DNA of 64,000 bases from Pratylenchus scribneri. Taxonomy: Eukaryota; Nematoda; Chromadorea; Rhabditida; Pratylenchidae. The stretch spans positions 372,001 through 436,000 of the forward strand of contig JAQSEB010000014.1 in assembly GCA_030063045.1 (NCBI GenBank), read 5' to 3'. The notes under the pieces are model-generated. The model had not been told where the DNA came from. It worked only from the letters and a program-made list of their open reading frames with translations, and made no database searches. Shown one piece after another: positions 54,187-64,000 of the stretch. Position numbers and translations under genes: made by a program. Position 1 is the first letter of the stretch. Each line of letters begins with the position of its first letter.

Positions 54187-54340
54187 AAAATTTTTTAAAG
54201 GTTATCTGGGTAGGGTAATTCAAAAATGACATTTAATCTTGCCAACTTGATAAGATAATGTCAACTTATACCTTTAAAAAAAAGGGGGGGGGACCAAGGC
54301 TAATTTTGAAAATTTTCTTTAGCCATATTATAGCTTAAGG
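54187..54340. repeat. Relic of the MITE at 2110-2728
   Basis: Shares AAGATAATG, AGGGGGGGGACCAAGGC and TAGCCATATTATAGCT-like words in the same order as the inner part of the element at 2110-2728. It is too diverged for ends to be placed. Confidence 0.45.
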
Positions 54341-54570
54341 TTTTAATCATATTTAAGTCCAATTTATACGATAAATGCATGTTTTAAATGTCAAAAATAA
54401 AGCCATAATGGCACAAATGGAAGAAAAACAATCAAATAAATTATGCGCAAAAAACAAAAAAAAATAATGAGATTGGATTTGGGTGGGATTAAGCAAAAAT
54501 ATATCCGTCCATCCATTCATCCACACAAATATGTTATCCTCCATTCCATCCATCCATCCATAATTCAGTT

Positions 54571-57350
54571 TCACATATTTTCGTATTGGTCAATTCGGCG
54601 TTGCGTATTCCCAGAACGAATTTGACGCAGCGTTTTGTATCGATCACGTCCTTGACGCTGAAAAACAATAAAAATTGAAACCAATTCATTTATTTTACCT
54701 TATTTTCCATATGCAAAATGTCATTTTGGGTGATCGTCTGCGGCATTCGATTCTTGTCCAATTCCTTTGTCAGCATCTAAAAATATTATTTTAAATATTT
54801 TTTTTTTTGTATTTCTTTTTACCTCAAGTTTGTGCTTCAATGATTGATTGCGGTCCGTCACATTTTGTCGATCCAATTCTCGTTGATGATTATTCGAATA
54901 TCCTCCCTCATTTTGATGATGAAAAGTGTTCAAATCTATTCAATAATAATTTAATTAATAATATTTTGTATTTATTTTACTCACCAACATGCGCATTTGT
55001 CAAATCAAAATCATCGTCCGGTCCGCCGTTAAATTCACCCAGCAAATGATGGCCACCATTTCCCCCAATTCCTCGTCCACTATTTCGATTTGCATTTGCA
55101 CTTTTGTCCACTTCCTCTTTCAGCTTTTTCATTTCTGTCGTTTTCCATTGCACTTCCGAGCGCATTTCCATCACTTGGGATTGGTGTTTCTCAATTTGGG
55201 CCATCAGTCGACTTCGTTCCTCTTGGCTCATCAGAAAAAAATAAATAATAAAATCCCATAAAAATTATATTTTTACGGCTCTTTCCGATTGCAATTGATG
55301 GGTCAATGCATGCAATTCATTCTCTTTCTGCTCCAAATGACGTTTGGCCTGAAAATAATTTTATTTTAATTTCAAAAATATTTTTCCAAATTTGACCTCA
55401 TTCAATTCACAAATTTGATATTCAAGGCGGTGAATTCGTTCCTGGGCCATTTCCAGCTCGCGCTGTGCCTCCTCCATTTCCTCCTTCATTCGCGCCATTT
55501 TTTCCTCATATTCCTGTTGTTTCTGTTCGGCCTGTTCCCGAGCCATCATTTCCCGTTGCAATCTGAAAATAATCAAAAAATATGAATTATTTTAAAAAAA
55601 TGTCATGTAGAATGTAGAAATGTAATCTCGAATGTGAAAAATGAAACCCGAAAAATTACTTTCCCCGGAGAGGATTCGAACCCATGACCTAAATTTTCTA
55701 AAGTGAATGGTCCAAAAATTTTCAAAAAATTTTTTTCGGTAAAAGTCCCACAATCTAAACATCTAAAAGTGAAAAACTAGCCAGAAAAATTACTTTCCTC
55801 TGAGTGGTTTCGAACCCACGACCTAAATTTTGTAAAAGTTAAGGTCCCGGTCTCCTTTTTGGGTTCGAAAATTTTCTAAATTTATTTTTTTGGTAAAATC
55901 TTGTTTATAAACCCTAACCAGCCTAAACCTAGTGCCAAATATTTTCTACTCAACCAACCTTTCCTGCTCCATTTGCCGTTGAATTCTCTCCTCCTTTGCC
56001 TGTTGCTTCATTTGTTGGACTTGAAGGGAATCCGGCTTTCGACGGCGCATATACAATTCGTGGTTGCCCATACAAAGTGCCTAAAAATATCAAATTCAAC
56101 TTTAATTAATTTGGAGATTTACCAAAATTCGCTTATTGGTGCGCATTTTCGGAGAATAGAAGACAAAATTCTAAAAATTAATAAATTAAATATTTTTATT
56201 TGCCAAAAAAACCTGCGATTTTTTGCTCATCGATTCGATGGTGAATTTCTTGTCATTGAATGAAATATTCTTGATTTCGGACCAAGGGAAGCCAACTTTT
56301 GGTGAAAGTTTGTCATCTCTGTCATAAATATTCAGCCCGAGTGCATCCACGCCCAAAAATAATTCCGTCGATTTTTTGTTGCGAATTTCAAAGTACTAAA
56401 ATAAATAAATAATTATTAGTCTAATTAATTCATTCAAAACTCACATTGACCCCGTACATCTCCAAATCCTGTGCAATCTTCAAATATTCCAGCATAGCCA
56501 TCTCCCGGTGCATTCCGCGATGTTCTGCCCACCAATCCATCAATCGATTTTCCCAATCTTTGGCACCAAATTTGAACTGAATATTTACTATTTAAAAAGT
56601 ACCAATTATGAGAATAAAACCTGTTTGAGAATTCGCGGTGGAAAGAGTCGATCATTGGCCAAAAATCCCGAAACATGTTCATTCTGAAGAGGCCATTGGA
56701 ATTGTTGATTATTATTCATTTAATTAACCTTGTTAAAGTCCCCATATTTTGCCTGCAATGCATAGGAAGCCAAAAGAATTGCCAATTCCGCTGGGCAGTA
56801 GATTTCATCGGTCAGAATCAAATCCTTCACTTGCAAATAGAAAAGACGCTAAAATGGAATTTAATTTGAATAAATTTTATTTAGCATTAAATTACCAAGG
56901 TAACATCTTGGATCAATTCCTCAGTGACATCTATTGAAGAATTACAAAAATTATCTTCCCATAAATTTCCCCGTTTTTTACCTTCGGGATATAATTTTGC
57001 TCGAAATTTGAATTGTAAAGTTGGCTCCTTTTTCACATCCTGTTTGAGCACTTTCTAAAAAATTGGGGGAAATTGGTTTAAGATGCATCAAATTGAAACC
57101 TTATTCAACTTCAACCATGCAATGCCTCCTTCCGAGTCAACATATTGAAGGCCGAAATACCAAACTTCATGAAGATTGATGGCTTTTGCAACTTGATCGA
57201 ATAATTGTTTGCCCAGTGTGGTTGACTGAATCGAAAAGTCCAATTCCGCGTCCATCGTTGTGACCCGAACATTCTGCAAGATTTGGGGATGGTTCATTTG
57301 ATTATGAATTGAAAGTAATTTAATGAACTTACAACAGTTTTTGAAGACAT
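54571..57350 (-). CDS. erm-1: Ezrin/radixin/moesin protein
   Basis: A complete ERM gene with about a dozen exons. It starts MSSKTV, then the FERM domain: [87 protein letters not shown] long coiled coil follows ([19 protein letters not shown]) and then the C-terminal actin-binding tail [18 protein letters not shown], which keeps the regulatory Thr. ERM proteins tether cortical actin to membranes; in C. elegans, ERM-1 shapes intestinal and excretory lumens. No lesion is seen. One intron holds tRNA-like relics. Confidence 0.95.
55655..55835 (-). repeat. Tandem tRNA-like relics in an erm-1 intron
   Basis: Two copies about 128 bp apart contain a tRNA T-arm on the minus strand (GTCATGGGTTCGAATCCTCT and GTCGTGGGTTTCGAAACCACT) with similar flanks (CCGAAAAATTACTTTCC). 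D-arm and anticodon arm are not recognisable. They are pseudo-tRNA or tRNA-derived SINE fragments duplicated in tandem. Confidence 0.55.
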
Positions 57351-58325
57351 TTTTATGAGAAGAGATGATGACAAAATACTTATATAATCGTAATTGTTCG
57401 ATTTATTTATAGCAAAAAACTAAAATGGTTTAAAGATTAGAAATTGGTGGATGGAATTGGATGAAGAAATTGGGATCTAGGGTGTTAAAAATGAAGCAAT
57501 GCAATTATGAAACAATTTTATTTTAAGTAATTTATCAGAAAAATGGCTTTTTGATTGTAAAATTGTGAAAAATTCCGAAATTTTGTCGTTAAAAATTGAA
57601 CAGAGAGATAAATGTGGTTTAATTGCTATATATGCGTTGCTGAATACGGACGGACATAATTGAAAATTGAGGCTTGCGCTTGAAGAAGCTTATTTTGTTG
57701 ATTCGATAATCGATATCAATTGATTCATTCTCTTCTCTTCAATTTGCGCACTCTCTCTTCTCGTTGTAGAAGATTTTCGCTTCGAAATATTTTCCAAAAT
57801 ACTAGCGGAAATAAAATATTTAAATTTGAATAAAATTTTGAACTTCTTCAGCAGCAGCAGTTCATTGTTCATCTTTTGGCCATAGCTCAACAAGGTAGCA
57901 ACTAATTATAATTACTAATCTAAGAAATTATAACATCCGTAAGTACTTAAGGTCCTTACAAAGTATAATTATTTGAAAAATTAAAGACCTTGTAGAAAAA
58001 TCGCTTTTCCTCCAAAAGTTTGACTTTATAATACATTCAAAGGAAAATAATTTATTTTTATAGAAATCATAAAATCTAAAAAGACTTTATTACCGAGGAA
58101 TTCTAGAGGAAACTTTGGGCTTTTAAATGGTATATCGCTTTCCCTGATTGATTGTTTCTTTTTTGAGTTATGGCCAAAAGAATGGTCCAGCTACTCGAAC
58201 GGCAGTACCAAAATGTTCAAAGTTCAAACCATCTTTATTTCTTTTATAATAATGGAAAAAAAATATAAGTAAATTCGAATTGGGATTTTTTTGAATATGA
58301 GAAAATTCATCATTTCTTTCTATTT
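57351..58325. other. Intergenic region
   Basis: No supported gene. A minus frame at 57690-57893 is Lys-rich with no domain. Presumably erm-1 promoter and the 3' region of the transporter. Confidence 0.4.
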
Positions 58326-61300
58326 CTACAATAATACGTCATCGTGTTCTGTTGAATGTAAAAAGTGTTCATCTTCGCCATTTCCTCCATTGCTGGCTTC
58401 ATCTACATTTCGAGAAGAATTAACCCGAGCGAATGTAACTCGGGTGGCACGAATCATTTCGGGTCGAAGCAATGGGCCAATTCCATTAAGTTCTTCACGA
58501 TTTGTATCAGCCGTGGGACGAAGTGCATTTCGGAATTTCTAATAAAATATTATGAAAGTTTTATTCAAAATTAGGCAAACTTCTCCGAAAGTATTTCCCT
58601 TTGCCTGGGCCAACATCCAAATTCCGACCAATGGAATTGCAGAAACGGAAGAAAGTGCAAAAATAATGCCAAGTAAATTGGCCCCGGGTGGATAAATGTA
58701 ATCTTGGTATTGAAGTGGCATCAAATTTATGAAACTGGACAAAATCATTGCCTGCAAATTTAATTTAATTTTTGGCAATTAAATCAATAAAATTTACAAT
58801 GAGGAAAATGGGCGCACCAATTGTCCAACAAATTCTGAATATTATAAGAAATTTTGGCCTAATTTTCCTGCAAATTTCCCACCTCCAATACCATCCTGGC
58901 TCAAATCCGAGCATTTCTCGAATATCCCCGCAAAAGCGACGAATTCCTTTTGGGCATTTCAAATTAAATTTTTGATATTTGAGTATTACCGTAACAAAAT
59001 GAGATGACCATAGTTTCACAAAAAACGGCAATCAAAAGGCCCCAAGTTGTGCCGTAAACAATCAACCATTCCATCACCAACATTCCACCTTTTGTGCACA
59101 TTGTGAGGCCAATTAGCATATAAAAGATGAAAAGGGCGGCCACGAAAATTTCCCGATTCTTTTTTATGATTGGGAATTCATCGCTAAGTCCGGTGATTAT
59201 TGCCTCGGAACCGCCAAACTGCGAAAAATTAGGAACATTTTGAATGGATTTATGCCATTCACTAACCGAACTGTCCAAACCCAAAGTGAGTAGCATTAGG
59301 AAGAAAATCAATGACCAAACAGTGGCTCCCGGCATTGTGGCCAACGCCTCGGGGTAAACCACAAAGACGAGGCTAGACATTGAATTAATATTTTGATTTT
59401 GACCATAATTAAACTGACCCAGGCCCTTCCTGGGCAACTTCATGAATTGGTTTGCCACTTTTGCAGGACATATAGCCGAGAACGGAGAAAATAACAAAAC
59501 CGGCCAAAAAGCTTGTAGCGCAATTTATTGTGCTGGTCAATAAAGCATCAAAATAAACATTATTATGGAATTCATTGTAGGAGGAATAGGCCTAAAATAA
59601 ATTAATAAAATATTTAATTATTTTTGCGTTTTTACCATTAAGACACCGAATCCGGGTCCAAGTGAGAAAAATACCTATAAATTCTCCAATTAAATATTAA
59701 AATATTTTAAGGGACTTGTGTGGCGGCATCTTGCCAAACGCCCGGATCCTTCAATTTCTCCAAATCCGGACTCAAATAATAGGCAATTCCCTTTTCGGAA
59801 CCTAAAAATATATCCAAATATTAATAAATTATAGTGTAAAATATGCACCAGGCAAAGTAATTCCCCGAATGAGGAGGCAAACCAAAACCACATAAGGGAA
59901 TATTGCGGTGAACCAAACAACTTTCCCCGACATTTTTATTCCCTTCCACAGGGAAAAATAACAAATTAAGTAGACAACGAGAAGACAAATCTTAAAACAA
60001 AATTTTTAGATTTAATTTTAAAGTATTATTATTTTGACCACAATCTCCCAATTAATTGGGCCCAAATCATTGATGCTCTGTTGGACATGGGGAATGGATG
60101 CCTTCGAGGCATGAAGACCCAAAAAATGTTTACTAAAAAGTGGAAAAAATTTTAGGAAAATATTTTCTCTCTAATTGACTAGAAATATTCCTCAGCGGCC
60201 GAAATTGGCTGATGAATTTGTTCAGCAGAAGAAAATGAGCCATTTTTGCTGGCCAAAATTGGCTGTTGGGCGCATTCATCCGATTGGTCACTCCAACTGC
60301 TTGGCTCATAGCAAGCCGGTGAATTGTCTTCAATTTTAATTTTAAATTAATAAAAATAAGAGTGCCGCCAACATTCTCCATTGCATTTGCCCCACGGCAA
60401 TTGGGTGGTGAATGAGGCATAAAAATAATGGAGGGCATAGGCAATAATCACATTGTAGAAAAAATCAGTGTAAAATGCGGTCATAATCACACAATAGCCA
60501 ATGCCTTGAAAAAATGAAATTATTAATCCTGATTATTAGGATTAATCTATGGCTAAAATTGTTTGGGGCAAGAGTGGGCCTAGGCTCCCCCCTAGCCCTC
60601 GCCAGAGGCCTAACCCACCCAGTGACCCGAGAAATGGGATAGGAATTAATTGGGCTCGACTTTATTAAAAATAAATTTATCTGTGCATCAGATTTGATGA
60701 GAAAACTACATACTAAATGATGTTTTTTGTGCATTCATTTCATATTTTTGACGAAATTTCTTGACCTATTTTATTTATTTTGGCACTTTTTTTGAGAGAA
60801 AATTTCACTGTGAAAATGCAATAAAAAGTCAAAAATTACCTATTTTGATGTTTTTTGAGACCCGAAAAAATCCCGAAAAAACCTAAATAGGTAACTTTGG
60901 GACCTCAAATCCGCTCCCTATTGAAAATAATGTAAAGGGGGAAAGTATAAAGTATATTAGGAGAGGAAAAAGGAGGATTTTAAAAAAGGTAGATTGAGGC
61001 AATATTTGATTGATAGGGGGGGAGGGTGATGGGGTGATTAGGCAAAAATTGGGGATACAGTAGGATGAATAGGAAAGGCCCTTTTCATTGTTGGAATTGA
61101 CATGAATGAAAAATGTAATTGTCCAAGGTAATTTCCCCAATTATAATGGCTTAAATCTGCTTAGATTTTATCATTGACTGAATTTAAATTTGGCCATTAT
61201 TTTTAATCTAATTTTAATTATTCTTAAAATAAGCAATTTTCACCTTTAAATAAGGGACATATTTTGCCCCAAGTTGTGATGGCCCCCTTTCGATGGAATT

Positions 61301-62607
61301 GACCCAATGCTAATTCCATATAGAAGAGGGGAATTCCTGAGATTAGTTGGAATTAAAATAAAAAACAATTATAATGATTTGACCAGCAAGCAAAACCATC
61401 ATTGTGTAGGGAATTAGGAAGGCGCCTAAAAAATATAAAAATAATTTTATAAATGCCAATTTTACCTCCTCCATTTTTGAAACACAAATATGGAAAACGC
61501 CAAACATTTGCCAAATCAACAGCAAATCCCACGACCGAAAGTAGGAAGTCAATTTTGCGTCCTTTACAAATTTGTACATAAATTCATCCAAATTCCCCTT
61601 CCAATATTTTACCCCATGTTTCCCTTTCCCCTCCATCTTCAATTGTTCCCAATTCCTCCGCAGAATTTTCCATTTCTCGATCATTATTCTCTTTCAGTAA
61701 AATTAATTCTGTACTTGTTTTGGAATTTTTTTCATCAAAACATTGTCGAGAATTCGATCGAGCCGAGGAGGGGGGTGCCGGCGGAGGAGTGCAAAGAATT
61801 GGTGAACCCCCTCCCATCATTTTGTTCACCTTTTCCGAATATCTAAATCCAAATAATTAAGTTATTCCCCCAATTGAACTTACTTGGGCGGTGGTTCGCC
61901 ATAATTTTCGTATTTTTCCTCATTTTTGTTTGATGAATTTGGCGGATTTGTTGGAAATTTAGGCAAATTTGCCGGTGGCGTTGTCGGAGAAAAGTCCACA
62001 ATGGACATATAATTTTGATGGGTAATTTGGATGCAATTCTGCTGAACAAATTTTGTCAATTTTTTTTCTTTTTGCCAAATATTTTCCCATTTTTTTCACC
62101 TGACTTTGGTCGAAAACAATGGATGAACTTGTGGCCAAACGATGTTGCCTTTTTGGTTGTTTTTGTTGGCCCCCTTTTGCTCCATTTTGGTCATTCGCTG
62201 ATGAAGGTGGAGGCGATTCAGATTTGGCCTCTAAAAATTCAATAAATTTTATAAATTAATCAAAATTCATTGACCAATTTGTGGCATTTTTTTCTTCATT
62301 CTCGGCGAAGTGGGAATGAAAAAATGGCCAAGATTGACGAATGGCACCGTTTTTTGATATTCTTCCAATGCCAAAATTGTTTTCCTCGATGATGATTCTT
62401 CACTGCTGCTGCAACCAATCACAATTAATTCTTCACTGAAAATTAATTCAAAATGCATTAAATTTATTTGTTATTCTTTTCGCCATTAATTTACCTTTCT
62501 TCTTTTTTCAATCCGCCGGTCTTTTTATTTGTAAATTCACCAGAGCCAAATTCAGTGTCACTTTTTTGAGTTTCTTTTTTTCCTTCAGGATTATCACCGG
62601 CGAACAT
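58326..62607 (-). CDS. Sodium/chloride-dependent monoamine transporter (serotonin-transporter-like)
   Basis: A member of the SLC6 family with about a dozen exons and a long disordered N-terminus (from [17 protein letters not shown]). TM1 is complete across an intron: [20 protein letters not shown], with the Asp that marks monoamine transporters. [17 protein letters not shown] and [20 protein letters not shown] follow, then [29 protein letters not shown] (chloride/sodium site) and [14 protein letters not shown]10-12 are followed by a C-terminal tail [11 protein letters not shown]. The HRKGAIT..W region favours a serotonin (MOD-5-like) over a dopamine transporter, with modest confidence. A long intron (about 60510-61240) contains no obvious element. 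Confidence 0.88.
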
Positions 62608-63442
62608 ATTTTATGGCATTTGCCATTGGCAAAGTTCAAAAAGGGCCACAAAATTTTTGGGAATAGTAAATGGCCTTATAATCGTTTCCCCCTTTCTTCG
62701 TTTATTTCCGAACGAATTTTCGCCGCAATTTTCAGGATAGCCGAATATTATTCATCCAATGAAATTTAAAATTGAAGCATTCCAAAAAATTCAAAAATGA
62801 TATTCATTTTCTTTGAATTTGACAAAAATTCCACCAGACAAATATTTTGACCAATTTTTTTGAGTACATCAAAAACATTTTTGAGTCTCAGGAAGGAAAC
62901 CAGCAATTTTCCAATGGGCCAAAGGGTATCATATATATTCATTGGGACAAAATTGGCCAAGAAAGTTTGAAGTGAGAAAGAAGGAGGGAGGGAGGAAATG
63001 GTCAATCATTCTCAAAAAATTCCAATGCTTGTGGAAAAAGGCCTTCAAAGGAGAGTGAAAAATTCCACTTTTTATTTACAATGAAACGGTCCGTTGAAAT
63101 TTGAAAGGGGTGAATGGTGAAAGAATCATATCAAATAAATTATCAACAAATTTGATGGAATTGAGAATTTGAATAAAATATTTCTAATTTTGTACCCTTT
63201 TTATATTTATTAAAGTAATTTTTCATGTTTGCTAAATTTTTGGAAGTATTTCATCACTATTTATATATATTTTTTTAAATCGATGAGCTTCATTCAGTTG
63301 GCAGACGGCCATATTATCTTTCGTCGTCTAAAAATGATCAAATCAATTCCCATGGCCTTTGACTTTTTCAGCACATTCTGTTTTGGATAATTTAATATTA
63401 AATGTTGTATATTTTTCTTTTTAAGATGTTCTATTTTTATTA
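62608..63442. other. Intergenic upstream region of the transporter
   Basis: No supported gene. It presumably contains the transporter promoter. Confidence 0.45.
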
Positions 63443-63895
63443 AGCCTGTTCTGCTGATTTCAATAATTCCGCCTATTCTGATTTTAATAATTCCGCCTGT
63501 TTTGATTTTAATAATTCCGCCTGTTCTGATTTTTAATAATTCCGCCTGTTCTGATTTTAATAATTCCGCCTGTTCTGATTTTAATAATTCCACCTGTTCT
63601 GATTTTAATAATTCCACCTGTTCTGATTTTAATAATTCCGCCTGTTCTGATTTTAATAATTCCGCCTGTTCTGATTTTAATAATTCCGCCTGTTCTGATT
63701 TTAATAATTCCGCCTGTTCTGATTTTAATAATTCCGCCTGTTCTGATTTTAATAATTCCACCTGTTCTGATTTTAATAATTCCGCCTATTCTGATTTTAA
63801 TAATTCCACCTGTTCTGATTTTAATAATTCCGCCTGTTCTGATTTTAATAATTCCGCCTGTTCTGATTTTAATAATTCCGCCTGTTCTGATTTTA
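63443..63895 (-). repeat. 24-bp minisatellite array, inverted
   Basis: About 19 copies of the same 24-bp unit as the arrays at 38566 and 45035, here on the opposite strand (plus reads CGCCTGTTCTGATTTTAATAA). The variant with CACCTGTTC recurs several times. Confidence 0.95.
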
Positions 63896-64000
63896 TAAAT
63901 ATTGAAAAGTTTTTGGAAGGAATTTCAAAAAATTTAGCTCATTAAAAAAGAAAAAAAAGGAAGAAAAATTGATGACAATAAACTATCAAATCTAAATATA

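Noticed and set aside
63443..63895. CRISPR-like regular repeats
   Set aside because: Repeats are contiguous 24-bp units with no unique spacers, and this is a eukaryotic genome.

Overview
This window is from a nematode nuclear genome. It is AT-rich, introns are mostly 40-55 nt, and the host genes have clear nematode relatives: a MATH-BTB protein, a 7TM chemoreceptor fragment, a ShK-type secreted protein, RtcB RNA ligase, an ERM protein and a monoamine transporter. I cannot fix the species from sequence alone.

The dominant feature is a full-length Maverick/Polinton, a virus-like DNA transposon of about 24.9 kb. It spans 8643-33525 with ~298 bp terminal inverted repeats and a 6-bp target duplication, CCTAGC, on both sides. 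It has the whole core set: packaging ATPase (13326-13982), integrase with chromodomain (15740-16834), penton-family minor capsid (16924-18429), double-jelly-roll major capsid (19059-20411), adenain-type protease (21088-21540) and protein-primed family B polymerase (24666-29068, minus). The structural and packaging genes are intronless, packed head to tail on the plus strand, each with an A/T-only leader. The replication and accessory genes mostly have 45-80 nt introns, and five of them have a TATA box 70-100 bp before the start. The polymerase is broken by a frameshift near 26510-26530 and an in-frame stop at 24834-24836, and the two TIRs differ by roughly 5 percent, so this copy is probably no longer self-sufficient.

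The accessory cargo is the most novel part. At 23321-23971 there is a stand-alone protein made of an Argonaute L1-like segment plus a PAZ domain, with no MID or PIWI; a small-RNA-binding decoy is the obvious hypothesis. Other cargo includes a coiled-coil/RING E3 ligase (30462-31559), a SprT-like HExxH metalloprotease (32375-32899), a zinc-ribbon protein (21630-22099, minus), a five-exon acidic protein (11095-11900, minus) and two small membrane proteins.

Left of the element are two foldback/MITE elements (1090-1424, 2110-2728) and a tandem pair of minus-strand carbonyl-reductase-type SDR genes. One SDR gene has a frameshift; the other is split inside an exon by a 1.49-kb inverted-repeat element. 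Right of it are a decayed hAT element abutting a chemoreceptor fragment, a secreted phospholipase A2-like gene, a 1.9-kb array of a 24-bp minisatellite, a Thr-Pro mucin/ShK gene and a small secreted gene. Then come rtcb-1 (with a tRNA-Lys and a second array of the same minisatellite in its introns), a MATH-BTB gene, an arrestin-domain gene whose frame runs into an MPPED-type metallophosphoesterase, erm-1 and a serotonin-transporter-like symporter. A third, inverted minisatellite array lies at 63443-63895.
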